Shown: positions 1-5,920, numbered from the stretch's first letter. The stretch is 7,072 nucleotides of DNA from an uncultured Altererythrobacter sp. (GCA_946886175.1 CAMPIA010000064.1:1-7072); one strand, 5' to 3'. A program made the numbers and translations. The notes: generated from the sequence alone by a model not told the origin.

Positions 1-921
1 CCGGTCGAGGTCACCACGCTGCGCAAGGACGTCTCGACCGACGGCCGCCGCGCCACCGTCGCTTTCTCCGACGACTGGCGCGAGGACGCCGCGCGGCGCG
101 ATTTCACGATCAACGCGCTCTACGCCGCGCCGGGCACGCTCGAGGTGTCAGACTGGTTCGGCGGGCTGGGCGATCTGGCCGCGCGCCGCGTGCGCTTCAT
201 CGGCGACGCGCGCGAACGCATTCGCGAGGATCACCTGCGCATCCTGCGCTACTTCCGCTTCCAGGCGCGGTTCGGCGCCGAGCTCGACGCCGAAGCGGAA
301 GCGGCCTGCGCCGAGCTCTCGGGCACGCTCAAGGGCCTCTCGCGCGAGCGGGTCGCCGCCGAGCTGCTCAACCTGCTCGGTCTGCCCGACCCCGCCGCCA
401 CGGTCGAGCGGATGCTCGCGCTGGGCGTGCTGCCGGTGGTGCTGCCCGAAGCCGGCGCGCAAGGGATTGCCGCGCTGCACCGCCTGATCGCGCACGAACG
501 CACGGCGGATGTCCCGGCCGATCCCATCCGCCGTCTCGCCGCGCTCCTCCCCCCGGTGGTCGCGGTCGGCGAGACGGTCGCCGCGCGCCTGCGGCTGTCC
601 AGGGCTCAGCGCGAAAGGATCGCCTGCGCGGCGGCGCGCAATGCCGGGGACGCCACCGATCCGCGCGCCCTCGCCTATCGCGAGGGGATCGACTGCGCGA
701 CCGACCGCCTGCTGCTCGCGGGCACCGATACCGCCTCGCTCGCGAACTGGAGCGTACCCCGATTTCCACTCAAGGGCGGCGAGATCGTCGCGCGCGGGAT
801 CGCCGCGGGGCCCGAAGTTGCGCGTGTCCTCCGCCGGGTCGAGGCGCAATGGATCAGCGAAGGGTTTCCCCCGCGCGACAGGGTGAGCCGCATTCTGGAC
901 GGGATACTCCGAGGAATCTGA
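1..921 (+). CDS. cca: CCA tRNA nucleotidyltransferase, 3' part (5' end outside window)
   Basis: Adds or repairs the 3'-terminal CCA of tRNAs from CTP and ATP in the cytoplasm (class II nucleotidyltransferase, poly(A) polymerase/CCA family). The frame is open from base 1, so the gene starts upstream; a GTG at 145 lies inside conserved sequence and is not the start. In window numbering, residues 3-8 read EVTTLR, residues 32-38 read RRDFTIN, residues 50-58 (DWFGGLGDL) fit the conserved D..GG..DL motif, and residues 71-86 carry the ERIREDHLRILRYFRF neck-helix signature. These lie on the C-terminal side of the nucleotidyltransferase head domain. The catalytic G-[SG]-x(n)-DxD segment must lie before the window. 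About 220 residues of mostly helical body and tail follow, with no HD phosphohydrolase motif seen. It ends at TGA 919-921, and the next gene is 276 bp away. The family call is secure; whether it makes full CCA or only part of it cannot be judged from this fragment. Confidence 0.95.
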   Translation, partial: PVEVTTLRKDVSTDGRRATVAFSDDWREDAARRDFTINALYAAPGTLEVSDWFGGLGDLAARRVRFIGDARERIREDHLRILRYFRFQARFGAELDAEAEAACAELSGTLKGLSRERVAAELLNLLGLPDPAATVERMLALGVLPVVLPEAGAQGIAALHRLIAHERTADVPADPIRRLAALLPPVVAVGETVAARLRLSRAQRERIACAAARNAGDATDPRALAYREGIDCATDRLLLAGTDTASLANWSVPRFPLKGGEIVARGIAAGPEVARVLRRVEAQWISEGFPPRDRVSRILDGILRGI

Positions 922-987
922 CCTTGCTTCATCCCCGTTTAATGTGGAACAGGGCATACCGTGTTCATCGCCGATTGGCAGGACATG

Positions 988-1034
988 CCGCCGCACGCCT
1001 CGCATGCGGCGGGCCTCCGCCCGAGCTTTCGGGC
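988..1034 (+). other. Pair of hairpins downstream of cca
   Basis: Bases 988-995 (CCGCCGCA) pair perfectly with 1005-1012 (TGCGGCGG) around a 9-nt loop. Immediately after, 1019-1024 (GCCCGA) pairs with 1029-1034 (TCGGGC) around a GCTT loop. The octamer GCATGCGG occurs twice, at 1002-1009 and 1033-1040. No T-run follows, so this is not a canonical intrinsic terminator. It could stabilise the cca 3' end, assist Rho-dependent termination, or be chance structure in GC-rich DNA. No convincing gene was seen in the rest of 922-1197. Confidence 0.35.
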
Positions 1035-1127
1035 ATGCGGGTTCCTGCTGCTGCAGCGGGGCGCATGATGCCGAAGGACGCCGCTCGCGTCTTTCCATGG
1101 CATACCCGTGACCAATCCGATGTGTTT

Positions 1128-1148
1128 CGCGCGGGGTGCCTCCGCGCG
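1128..1148 (+). other. Hairpin in the leader of the secreted-protein gene
   Basis: Bases 1128-1134 (CGCGCGG) pair with 1142-1148 (CCGCGCG) around a 7-nt loop, about 50 nt before the ATG at 1198. It is followed by an AT-rich stretch (1151-1180) that contrasts with the GC-rich surroundings. It may be part of the 5' untranslated leader or lie beside the promoter. No confident -35/-10 pair was found here. Function is not established. Confidence 0.3.
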
Positions 1149-1154
1149 GCGTTC

Positions 1155-1187
1155 ATTTGAAGATACGTTTGATTTGAAGCTGATACG
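1155..1187 (+). repeat. Short direct repeat ATTTGAAG...GATACG before the start codon
   Basis: ATTTGAAG occurs at 1155-1162 and again at 1172-1179, a 17-bp period, and each copy is closely followed by GATACG (1162-1167 and 1182-1187). The second copy runs into the ribosome binding site of the gene at 1198. It may be a small tandem duplication or a two-site operator; the sequence alone cannot decide. Confidence 0.4.
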
Positions 1188-1190
1188 GAG
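1187..1190 (+). promoter_or_regulatory. Shine-Dalgarno GGAG deciding the start at 1198
   Basis: GGAG lies 7 nt before ATG 1198-1200. It selects this start over the in-frame upstream start at 1108, which has no comparable site. The choice also places the signal peptide exactly at the N-terminus. Confidence 0.75.
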
Positions 1191-1197
1191 TGGAAAT

Positions 1198-1788
1198 ATG
1201 AAGTTCTCGAAGATCGCTGTCACCGCCGTCGCCGCTCTTGGCCTCGCCACCGCCGCGCAGGCCCAGAACGTCACCGTTGGCGCCACCGTCTACGGGCCGG
1301 AAGGCCAGCCGGTCGGTACGATCGAGACCGTCGCCGACGGCGTCGTCACGGTCGACACCGGCAAGCACAAGGCACCGCTGCCCGCCAACGCCTTCGGCCA
1401 GGGCGAGCAGGGCCCGACCATCACCGTCACCAAGACGCAGCTCAACGCCATGCTCGACGAGCGCGTGGCCGCCGCCAACGCCAAGCGCGATGCCGCGCTG
1501 GTCGCGACCGCAGCGGTCGTCGGCGCCGCCAGCCAGCCGGTCGGCGTGGTCAAGAGCGTCAACGGCAACACCGTGATCGTGACCCGCACCACCGGCGGCG
1601 ACGTAAACCTGCTGCGCGAGCACTTCGCGGTGAACCCGACCGGTCAGCTCATGGTGCTGTTCACCAACGCCCAGCTGGACCAGGCGGTCGCCGCGTCGAC
1701 CGGCGCGGCCGCGACGGCTACCACCCCGGTCGCGGGAGCGACTGCAGAGGCCTCCACCGAAGCGGCGGCCGAAGCCACAACCGAATAA
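1198..1788 (+). CDS. Small exported protein with two repeated modules, function unknown
   Basis: A 196-residue protein. Residues 1-22 form a Sec signal peptide: K2 and K5, a hydrophobic Ala/Val/Leu core, and an AQA cleavage site before Q23, so the mature protein should be periplasmic or secreted. The mature part contains two copies of one module, about residues 28-86 and 104-164. Each has Q-P-V-G-x-[IV]-x-[ST]-V, then a V-x-V strand, an F about 25 residues on, a Gly followed by a beta strand (TITVT or LMVLF), and a closing Q-L-[ND] helix start. The strand-rich modules with their turn Gly recall small beta-barrels such as PRC-barrel domains, but this is a fold guess. Residues 165-196 are a low-complexity Ala/Thr/Glu tail. 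From memory, similar uncharacterised proteins are common in sphingomonads. It has its own ribosome binding site and terminator, so it is probably monocistronic. No enzymatic motif is visible. Confidence 0.88.
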   Translation: MKFSKIAVTAVAALGLATAAQAQNVTVGATVYGPEGQPVGTIETVADGVVTVDTGKHKAPLPANAFGQGEQGPTITVTKTQLNAMLDERVAAANAKRDAALVATAAVVGAASQPVGVVKSVNGNTVIVTRTTGGDVNLLREHFAVNPTGQLMVLFTNAQLDQAVAASTGAAATATTPVAGATAEASTEAAAEATTE

Positions 1789-1814
1789 CAGAGCCCTTCA
1801 AGGGTCGCATCAAG

Positions 1815-1850
1815 AGGCCGGGCGCGGGAAACCGCGTCCGGCCTTTTTTT
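1815..1850 (+). terminator. Rho-independent terminator of the secreted-protein gene
   Basis: Bases 1815-1827 pair with 1832-1844 in an uninterrupted 13-bp stem (one G-T pair, otherwise Watson-Crick) closed by a GAAA tetraloop at 1828-1831. A run of seven T covers 1844-1850. It lies 26 bp after the TAA at 1786-1788. On the minus strand the hairpin is not followed by a T-run, so it should act mainly on plus-strand transcription. Confidence 0.93.
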
Positions 1851-1877
1851 GTGCGGTGGCTGTTCTGGCGGCCGGGT

Positions 1878-1911
1878 TAGAGTTGCAGACAACCTAGAGT
1901 TGCAGGCAACC
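1878..1911. repeat. Two tandem 17-bp repeats with internal dyad
   Basis: TAGAGTTGCAGACAACC (1878-1894) is followed directly by the same 17 bases with a single change, A1889 to G1906 (1895-1911). The second copy contains the dyad GTTGC-AG-GCAAC; in the first copy the change breaks one pair. It lies in the intergenic stretch between the terminator at 1850 and the 3' end of parC. It may be replication slippage, a degenerate repeat element or a protein binding site. Confidence 0.6.
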
Positions 1912-1967
1912 ACGACAATCCCAGATTTCTCAGCGCGCGAAGGAAATGTCCTCGGGCGATACTCCAT

Positions 1968-1995
1968 TGTCATTCCCGCGTTCGCGGGAATGACA
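1968..1995. repeat. 28-bp palindrome, dRS3-like intergenic repeat
   Basis: Bases 1968-1979 are perfectly complementary to 1984-1995, a 12-bp stem with a GTTC loop. The central 20 bp (1972-1991) fit ATTCCC-N8-GGGAAT, the form described for the dRS3 repeat of Neisseria. Similar TCATTCCCGCG palindromes are scattered between genes in many proteobacteria. It sits 61 bp beyond the parC stop codon. No T-run follows it in either direction, so it is at best an imperfect terminator or mRNA 3'-end stabiliser. A repeat family in this genome is inferred, not shown by this window. Confidence 0.6.
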
Positions 1996-2055
1996 GGGAA
2001 ATTTTAGCTGGCCGAGTGCGCAAGCGTGACGAACGGTGCCCCGAGTTTGTCGTTC

Positions 2056-4353
2056 CTAGAAGCGGTTGTCCTTCGGGAAGCCCTGCGGCGGCAGGCGGCC
2101 GGCCGCGCCGCGCGCCACCTTCCACTGCCAGATCTCGCCTTCGGTGCGCGTGCGCCCGGTCTCGCCGCCCATCGTCCAGCTCAGCCCGTCGGCGAGCGTG
2201 AAGGTCGTCGCATCGCTCAGCCCGCCGTCGCGATAGCGCTGGAGCGTGACGCCCTGCCCGCGCGCGAGCATCGGCAGTTCCTCGAGATTGAACACCACCA
2301 GCTTGCGGTTGTCGCCGACCACCGCGACGTGATCGTGCGCCTCGGCGATCTCGCGCACCACGCGCAGCTTGGCCCCGCCCCTGAGATTGACCACCTGCCG
2401 CCCCTTGCGCGTTTCGGCGAGGATCTCGTCGGTTGCCGCGGCAAAGCCCTTGCCGGTGGTCGCCGCGAGCAGCAGTTGTCCCTTGGGCTTGTGGAGGATC
2501 AGTCCGACGATCTGCGCTTCGGGATCGATATCGATCATGTTGCGGATCGGCTCGCCGAACCCGCGCGCGCCGGGCAGCTTGTCCGCGCCCACCGTGTAGA
2601 TGCGCCCGTCGTCGGCGACGACGAGCAGCTTGTCGGTGGTCTGCGCGTGCAGCGCGAAGGCCGGCGCGTCGCCTTCCTTGAACTTCCACTCGCTGGCGAG
2701 GTCCACGTGCCCGCGCGCACCGCGGATCCAGCCCTTCTGCGACAGGATCACCGTCACCGGCTCCTTCTCGATCATCGCGTCCATGCTGAATTCGACCGCG
2801 GGCGCGGCCTCGGCCACCGTGGTGCGGCGGCGGCCCAGCGGGGTATCCTCGGCATATTCCTTGCGCAGCGCATTGAGATCGCGCTTCAATCGCGTGCGCT
2901 GGCGCGCCGGGCTGTCGAGCAGCTTCTGGAGCTCGTCCTGCTCCTTGAGCAGGTCGTCCTTCTCCCGCCGCAGCTGCATTTCCTCGAGCTTGCGCAAGCT
3001 GCGCAGGCGCATGTTGAGGATCGCTTCGGCCTGCCGTTCGGTGAGGTTGAACTCGGCCATCATCACCGGCTTGGGCTCGTCCTCCGCCCGGATGATTGCG
3101 ATCACCCGGTCGAGGTTCAGGAAGGCGATGATGTAGCCCTCGACCAGTTCGAGCCGCCGCGCGATCTGCTCGAGCCGATGGCGGCTGCGGCGCTGGAGCA
3201 CGTCGATCTGGCTCGCGGTCCAGTGGGTCAGGAGTTCCTTGAGCCCCATGACCATCGGCGTGCGGCCCATGCCGTCGGACACGTCGAGCACGTTCAGGTT
3301 GAGGCCGAAGCGCGTTTCCAGATCGCTCAGCCGGTAGAGCGATTCCTTGAGCAGCTCAGGGTCGATGTTGCGGCTGCGCGGCACGAGGACGAGACGGATG
3401 TTCTCGTCGCTCTCGTCGCGAATGTCCTCGAGGATCGGCAGCTTCTTGTCGGCGATGAGCTGCGCGATCTGCTCGATCAGCTTGCCCTTCTGCACCTGGT
3501 AGGGAATTTCGCTGACCACGAGCTGCCACTGGCCGCCACCGAGCCGCTCGATCCCCGCCTCGCGGTCCTCCGCCTTGTCCGCCTCGGCGGCATGGAAGCG
3601 CGCACGGATGCGGAAGCTGCCGCGCCCGGTCTCGTAAGCCTGCGCGATCGTCTCCGCGCTGTCGACCACGAGCCCGCCGGTGGCGAAGTCCGGCCCGTGG
3701 AACAGCTCCATCAGCCGCGCGTGTTCGACATGCGGGTTGTCGATCAGCTCGAGCGTGGCGTCGATCACTTCGGCCACGTTGTGGCTCGGGATATTGGTCG
3801 CCATGCCGACCGCGATGCCGCTGGCGCCATTGGCGAGCAGGTTGGGGAACAGGCCGGGAAAGACCTCGGGCTCGCTCTCCTCGCCGTTGTAGGTCGGGAT
3901 GAAATCGACCGTGCCTTCGTCCAGCCCCTCCATCAGGCGCAGCGCGGTCTTCGTCATGCGCGCTTCGGTGTAGCGGTAGGCGGCGGCGTTATCGCCGTCG
4001 ATATTGCCGAAGTTGCCCTGCCCCTCGACCAGCGGATAGCGCAGCGAGAAATCCTGCGCGAGCCGGACCATCGCGTCGTAAACGCTGGCATCGCCGTGCG
4101 GGTGGTACTTGCCGATCACGTCGCCGACGACGCGGGCCGATTTCTTGAACGCGTCGGTCGGGTTGAGCTTCAGCTGCCGCATCGCCCACAGCAGGCGGCG
4201 ATGGACCGGCTTCAGCCCATCGCGCAAGTCGGGCAGCGAGCGCGCGGTGATCGTCGACAGCGCATAGACCAGGTAGCGCTCCTCGAGCGCGGAATCGAAC
4301 GGCGCATCGACGATCGCGTCGAAGGGGTCTTTCTCGTCTTCCAGGGTGGCCAT
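2056..4353 (-). CDS. parC: DNA topoisomerase IV subunit A (ParC)
   Basis: Breakage-reunion subunit of topoisomerase IV; with ParE it decatenates daughter chromosomes using ATP. It has 765 residues, a normal length. The N-terminal winged-helix/tower region includes the [12 protein letters not shown] signature (residues 42-53), a GKYHPHGD segment (81-88) and the catalytic tyrosine Y128 in [10 protein letters not shown]. Residues about 385-500 form the coiled-coil arm around ILNMRLRSL. Residues about 530-745 hold the beta-pinwheel repeats (for example [30 protein letters not shown]). The lack of a perfect GyrA box (QRRGGKG) and of an acidic GyrA-type tail favours ParC over GyrA. At the quinolone-resistance positions, A89 replaces the usual Ser while D93 keeps the acidic residue. 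The ATG at 4353 has no clear Shine-Dalgarno, and a hairpin lies just upstream (4360-4374). The gene stands alone, divergent from the PfpI gene. The stop is TAG at 2058-2056. Confidence 0.96.
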   Translation of the reverse strand: MATLEDEKDPFDAIVDAPFDSALEERYLVYALSTITARSLPDLRDGLKPVHRRLLWAMRQLKLNPTDAFKKSARVVGDVIGKYHPHGDASVYDAMVRLAQDFSLRYPLVEGQGNFGNIDGDNAAAYRYTEARMTKTALRLMEGLDEGTVDFIPTYNGEESEPEVFPGLFPNLLANGASGIAVGMATNIPSHNVAEVIDATLELIDNPHVEHARLMELFHGPDFATGGLVVDSAETIAQAYETGRGSFRIRARFHAAEADKAEDREAGIERLGGGQWQLVVSEIPYQVQKGKLIEQIAQLIADKKLPILEDIRDESDENIRLVLVPRSRNIDPELLKESLYRLSDLETRFGLNLNVLDVSDGMGRTPMVMGLKELLTHWTASQIDVLQRRSRHRLEQIARRLELVEGYIIAFLNLDRVIAIIRAEDEPKPVMMAEFNLTERQAEAILNMRLRSLRKLEEMQLRREKDDLLKEQDELQKLLDSPARQRTRLKRDLNALRKEYAEDTPLGRRRTTVAEAAPAVEFSMDAMIEKEPVTVILSQKGWIRGARGHVDLASEWKFKEGDAPAFALHAQTTDKLLVVADDGRIYTVGADKLPGARGFGEPIRNMIDIDPEAQIVGLILHKPKGQLLLAATTGKGFAAATDEILAETRKGRQVVNLRGGAKLRVVREIAEAHDHVAVVGDNRKLVVFNLEELPMLARGQGVTLQRYRDGGLSDATTFTLADGLSWTMGGETGRTRTEGEIWQWKVARGAAGRLPPQGFPKDNRF

Positions 4354-4359
4354 GCGAGC

Positions 4360-4374
4360 GGCCCTAGCAGGGCC
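4360..4374 (-). other. Hairpin in place of a ribosome binding site before parC
   Basis: GGCCCT (4360-4365) and AGGGCC (4369-4374) form a perfect 6-bp inverted repeat with a 3-nt loop, 7 to 21 nt before the parC start codon. No purine-rich Shine-Dalgarno is seen in this interval. If the parC transcript includes it, the hairpin would occupy the normal ribosome landing site. It could modulate translation or be a chance GC-rich dyad. Confidence 0.4.
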
Positions 4375-4393
4375 ACGCCCCGGCTAGAAGATC

Positions 4394-4419
4394 GGAACGC
4401 TGCGCTTTCCCCACGCGTT
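4394..4419 (+). promoter_or_regulatory. EcfG-type general stress promoter (GGAAC-N17-CGTT)
   Basis: GGAAC at 4394-4398 and CGTT at 4416-4419 are separated by exactly 17 bp. This matches in full the published -35/-10 consensus of the alphaproteobacterial general stress sigma factor EcfG (GGAAC-N16/17-CGTT). Transcription would begin around 4425-4430, leaving a leader of roughly 25 nt before ATG 4454 that contains the ribosome binding site. Position, spacing and orientation all fit the downstream stress-type gene. The match is seen directly; use by EcfG is inferred. Confidence 0.7.
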
Positions 4420-4440
4420 GCACGGACAACCTCAAACCCG

Positions 4441-4446
4441 AAGGAG
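4441..4446 (+). promoter_or_regulatory. Shine-Dalgarno AAGGAG deciding the start at 4454
   Basis: AAGGAG lies 7 nt before ATG 4454-4456. It favours this start over the in-frame TTG at 4418, which would fall inside the predicted promoter -10 element. Confidence 0.85.
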
Positions 4447-4453
4447 ACCCCCC

Positions 4454-4993
4454 ATGAAACGCGTCCTCATCCTCGCCACCGACGGCTTCGAGCAGTCCGA
4501 ACTGATGAAGCCGCGCGAAGCGCTCGAGAAAGCCGGGATCGAGACCACGATCGCCAGCCTCGAAGACGGCGAAATCCGCGGCTGGGACGAGAAGGACTGG
4601 GGCAAGAGCGTCAAAGTCGATATCACCGTCGAGGAAGTGGCGGTGGGCGACTACGACGCGCTGATGCTGCCCGGCGGACAGATCAACCCCGACGTCCTGC
4701 GAATGAACGAGCGCGCGGTCGCCATCGTGCGCGAGTTCGACGCGGCCGGAAAGCCGGTCGCCGCGATCTGCCACGCGCCATGGCTGCTCGCAGAGGCCGG
4801 CATCGTCGACGGCAAGACGGTGACGAGCTGGCCCTCCATCCGCACCGACCTGAAGAACGCGGGCGCTAACGTGGTCGACCGGGAGGTCGCCGAAGACGGC
4901 AACCTCATCACCAGCCGCAACCCGGACGACATTCCGGCGTTTTCGAAGGCGCTGATCGCGCGGCTCGAACACGCGGAACAGGAGGCCGCCTGA
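4454..4993 (+). CDS. DJ-1/PfpI family protein (type 1 glutamine amidotransferase-like)
   Basis: A 179-residue cytoplasmic protein of the DJ-1/PfpI superfamily, the normal single-domain length. Members are variously described as intracellular peptidases, glyoxalases, deglycases or stress chaperones; activity cannot be assigned here. The Rossmann-like start MKRVLILATDGFEQSEL contains E16, matching the conserved acidic residue of DJ-1 (E18). The nucleophile elbow is AICHAPW, with C106 and H107 the catalytic pair, here CHAP rather than the commoner CHGP. At the place where PfpI of Pyrococcus uses Glu74 there is D80, in GGQINPD. The end of the protein (VTSRNPDDIPAF-like, as LITSRNPDD) is typical of the YhbO/PfpI branch. 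It has a strong ribosome binding site and a perfect EcfG-type promoter, so it is probably induced by general stress. It is divergent from parC and convergent with the interrupted gene beyond it. E. coli yhbO is the closest relative I can name, but I do not assign that symbol. Confidence 0.93.
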   Translation: MKRVLILATDGFEQSELMKPREALEKAGIETTIASLEDGEIRGWDEKDWGKSVKVDITVEEVAVGDYDALMLPGGQINPDVLRMNERAVAIVREFDAAGKPVAAICHAPWLLAEAGIVDGKTVTSWPSIRTDLKNAGANVVDREVAEDGNLITSRNPDDIPAFSKALIARLEHAEQEAA

Positions 4994-5037
4994 TTCTCTC
5001 ATAAAAGCTGAGTGGGTCGCGCAGCGGATGGACCGCA

Positions 5038-5064
5038 AGCCGCACGCACGCGCGGTATGCGGCT
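5038..5064. other. Hairpin between convergent genes
   Basis: AGCCGCA (5038-5044) pairs with TGCGGCT (5058-5064) around a 13-nt loop. It overlaps the final TAG (5065-5063) of the interrupted minus-strand frame and lies 45 nt after the stop of the PfpI gene. It could serve as a weak shared terminator for the two converging genes, but no T-run follows on either strand. Confidence 0.3.
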
Positions 5065-5233
5065 AGCGGTCCTTCCGGCTCGCGCGGTCGACCTGCCCGG
5101 CGATCTGCCGCGTCTTTTGCGCGTAGGTAAAGCCATTGCCGCCGCTGTACAGGGCCGACAGGTATGTCTTGTCGAATTCGGTCAGCCGATCGACCGAAGC
5201 CTCGGCCGCGAAAAGCTCGAGGATGCTGTCCTA
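5063..5233 (-). pseudogene. Detached C-terminal tail of the interrupted exported protein
   Basis: Directly after the TAG at 5233-5231 the same minus-strand frame stays open for 55 codons, ending at TAG 5065-5063. The translation starts DSILELFAAEASVDRLTEF and continues with FDKTYLSALYSGGNGF, an ordinary helical-looking sequence. From memory, sphingomonad proteins related to the upstream part end with a similar ILxLF...LTxFDxxYLxALY segment. No start codon with a ribosome binding site was seen for this tail. The simplest reading is that it is the original C-terminus, cut off by a single-base nonsense change (for example CAG or GAG to TAG), or that the TAG is a sequencing error or is read through. 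Confidence 0.65.
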
Positions 5234-5920
5234 GCCGACCGCGCCGCGTCTTGGATCGCGGGTAGGCGCCAAACCACGCATCACGGTGAAATCGGCGATC
5301 TGGCCTACCTCCAGCCCATCGATGGCTGCCGTACCGATCACCACGAAACCGAGCGACACGTCCATGCGAATGGGCGAAGCGAGGCGCGACATCTTGGCGC
5401 CCTGAACCATATAAGTATCCGAACCGCCACCGGAATTCCTGACCACGGGGGCGCCATCGGCGCGTTTGGGCTCAGTTGTGTGCCACGACCACACGGGGCC
5501 GGGCGCGCTGGTCAATTGGTGGATATCCTGCGCCGAAAGGCTGGCGAACAGCGGCGGGCTCTCGAGCGCCAGCCTGTCGATCAGTTCGCTTCCGTCATCG
5601 GCCACGATCAGCGTCAGATTGGCTCCACAGTCTTCCGCCGCCAAATCGACTCCGGCTTCGGCAATCGTCGTGCGCATGCGGGCGATCACACCGGCGGCCA
5701 GATGCGTGGGAAGCCCAACCACGCCCGGACATACCGGTTTCTCGAAGCGCGGTAGCGTACCATCGACCGCTTCGGATATCGCGCGCACCGACTCGGTCGT
5801 GCTCGGTGCGTCCTCCCGGTTTGCCGTGACGATGATATCGGACGGCTGATTTTGCGCCGTGAGCGGCCCGGCCAAACCGGTGCTCGCGATCACGAGCGTC
5901 GAGGCGAAAGCACTCCTCAT
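5231..5920 (-). CDS. Exported protein of unknown function, cut short by in-frame TAG
   Basis: A 229-residue product up to the TAG at 5233-5231; 285 codons if that codon is counted as sense. The start ATG at 5920 is chosen because residues 1-22 then form a Sec signal peptide (MRSAFASTLVIASTGLAG followed by PLTA, cleavage near Q23). The longer open frame to 6142 would run into the DUF885 gene. The mature start carries SDIIVTANRED, resembling the IVVTA segment of sphingomonad TonB-dependent receptors. The middle has PVCPGVVGL with C64 and a second cysteine C98 before NLTLIV; these may form a periplasmic disulfide. Later segments are strand-rich (DVSLGFVVIGTAAIDGL). No catalytic motif is recognised. 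Third codon positions are less GC-biased than in parC. The ribosome binding site is weak. It lies 82 bp behind the DUF885 gene on the same strand and may share its transcript. The function is unknown, and the gene may be decaying. Confidence 0.7.
   Translation of the reverse strand: MRSAFASTLVIASTGLAGPLTAQNQPSDIIVTANREDAPSTTESVRAISEAVDGTLPRFEKPVCPGVVGLPTHLAAGVIARMRTTIAEAGVDLAAEDCGANLTLIVADDGSELIDRLALESPPLFASLSAQDIHQLTSAPGPVWSWHTTEPKRADGAPVVRNSGGGSDTYMVQGAKMSRLASPIRMDVSLGFVVIGTAAIDGLEVGQIADFTVMRGLAPTRDPRRGAVG

Noticed and set aside
849..1160. A 103-residue plus-strand frame overlapping the end of cca
   Set aside because: It overlaps cca in another frame, has no ribosome binding site, and its composition is that of translated GC-rich spacer. 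A shorter start at the ATG at 942 fares no better.
1157..1185. A sigma-70 type promoter with TTGAAG at 1157 and CTGATA at 1180
   Set aside because: Transcription would begin almost at the start codon and remove the ribosome binding site, and the -10 match is poor. The repeat explains the pattern better.
1108..1197. An in-frame start at 1108 for the secreted protein
   Set aside because: It would put 30 residues before a clear signal peptide, and the good ribosome binding site belongs to the ATG at 1198.
1968..1995. Reading the palindrome as the parC intrinsic terminator
   Set aside because: No T-run follows on the minus strand, and the sequence fits a known dispersed palindrome type better. 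A secondary 3'-end role remains possible.
2056..4353. Alternative identification of this gene as gyrA
   Set aside because: The length of 765 residues, the lack of a true GyrA box and of an acidic C-terminal tail, and the ParC-type ending GFPKDNRF all favour ParC.
2026..4869. A 947-codon open frame on the plus strand across the whole of parC and into the PfpI gene
   Set aside because: It is antisense to an unmistakable parC, crosses the divergent promoter spacer, and is rich in Arg, Ala, Leu and His with no recognisable domain. Long antisense frames are expected in GC-rich DNA with strong third-position bias.
5012..5755. A 247-residue plus-strand frame opposite the interrupted exported-protein gene
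   Set aside because: No ribosome binding site, signal peptide or domain is seen. The minus strand carries the coherent signal peptide and conserved-looking segments.
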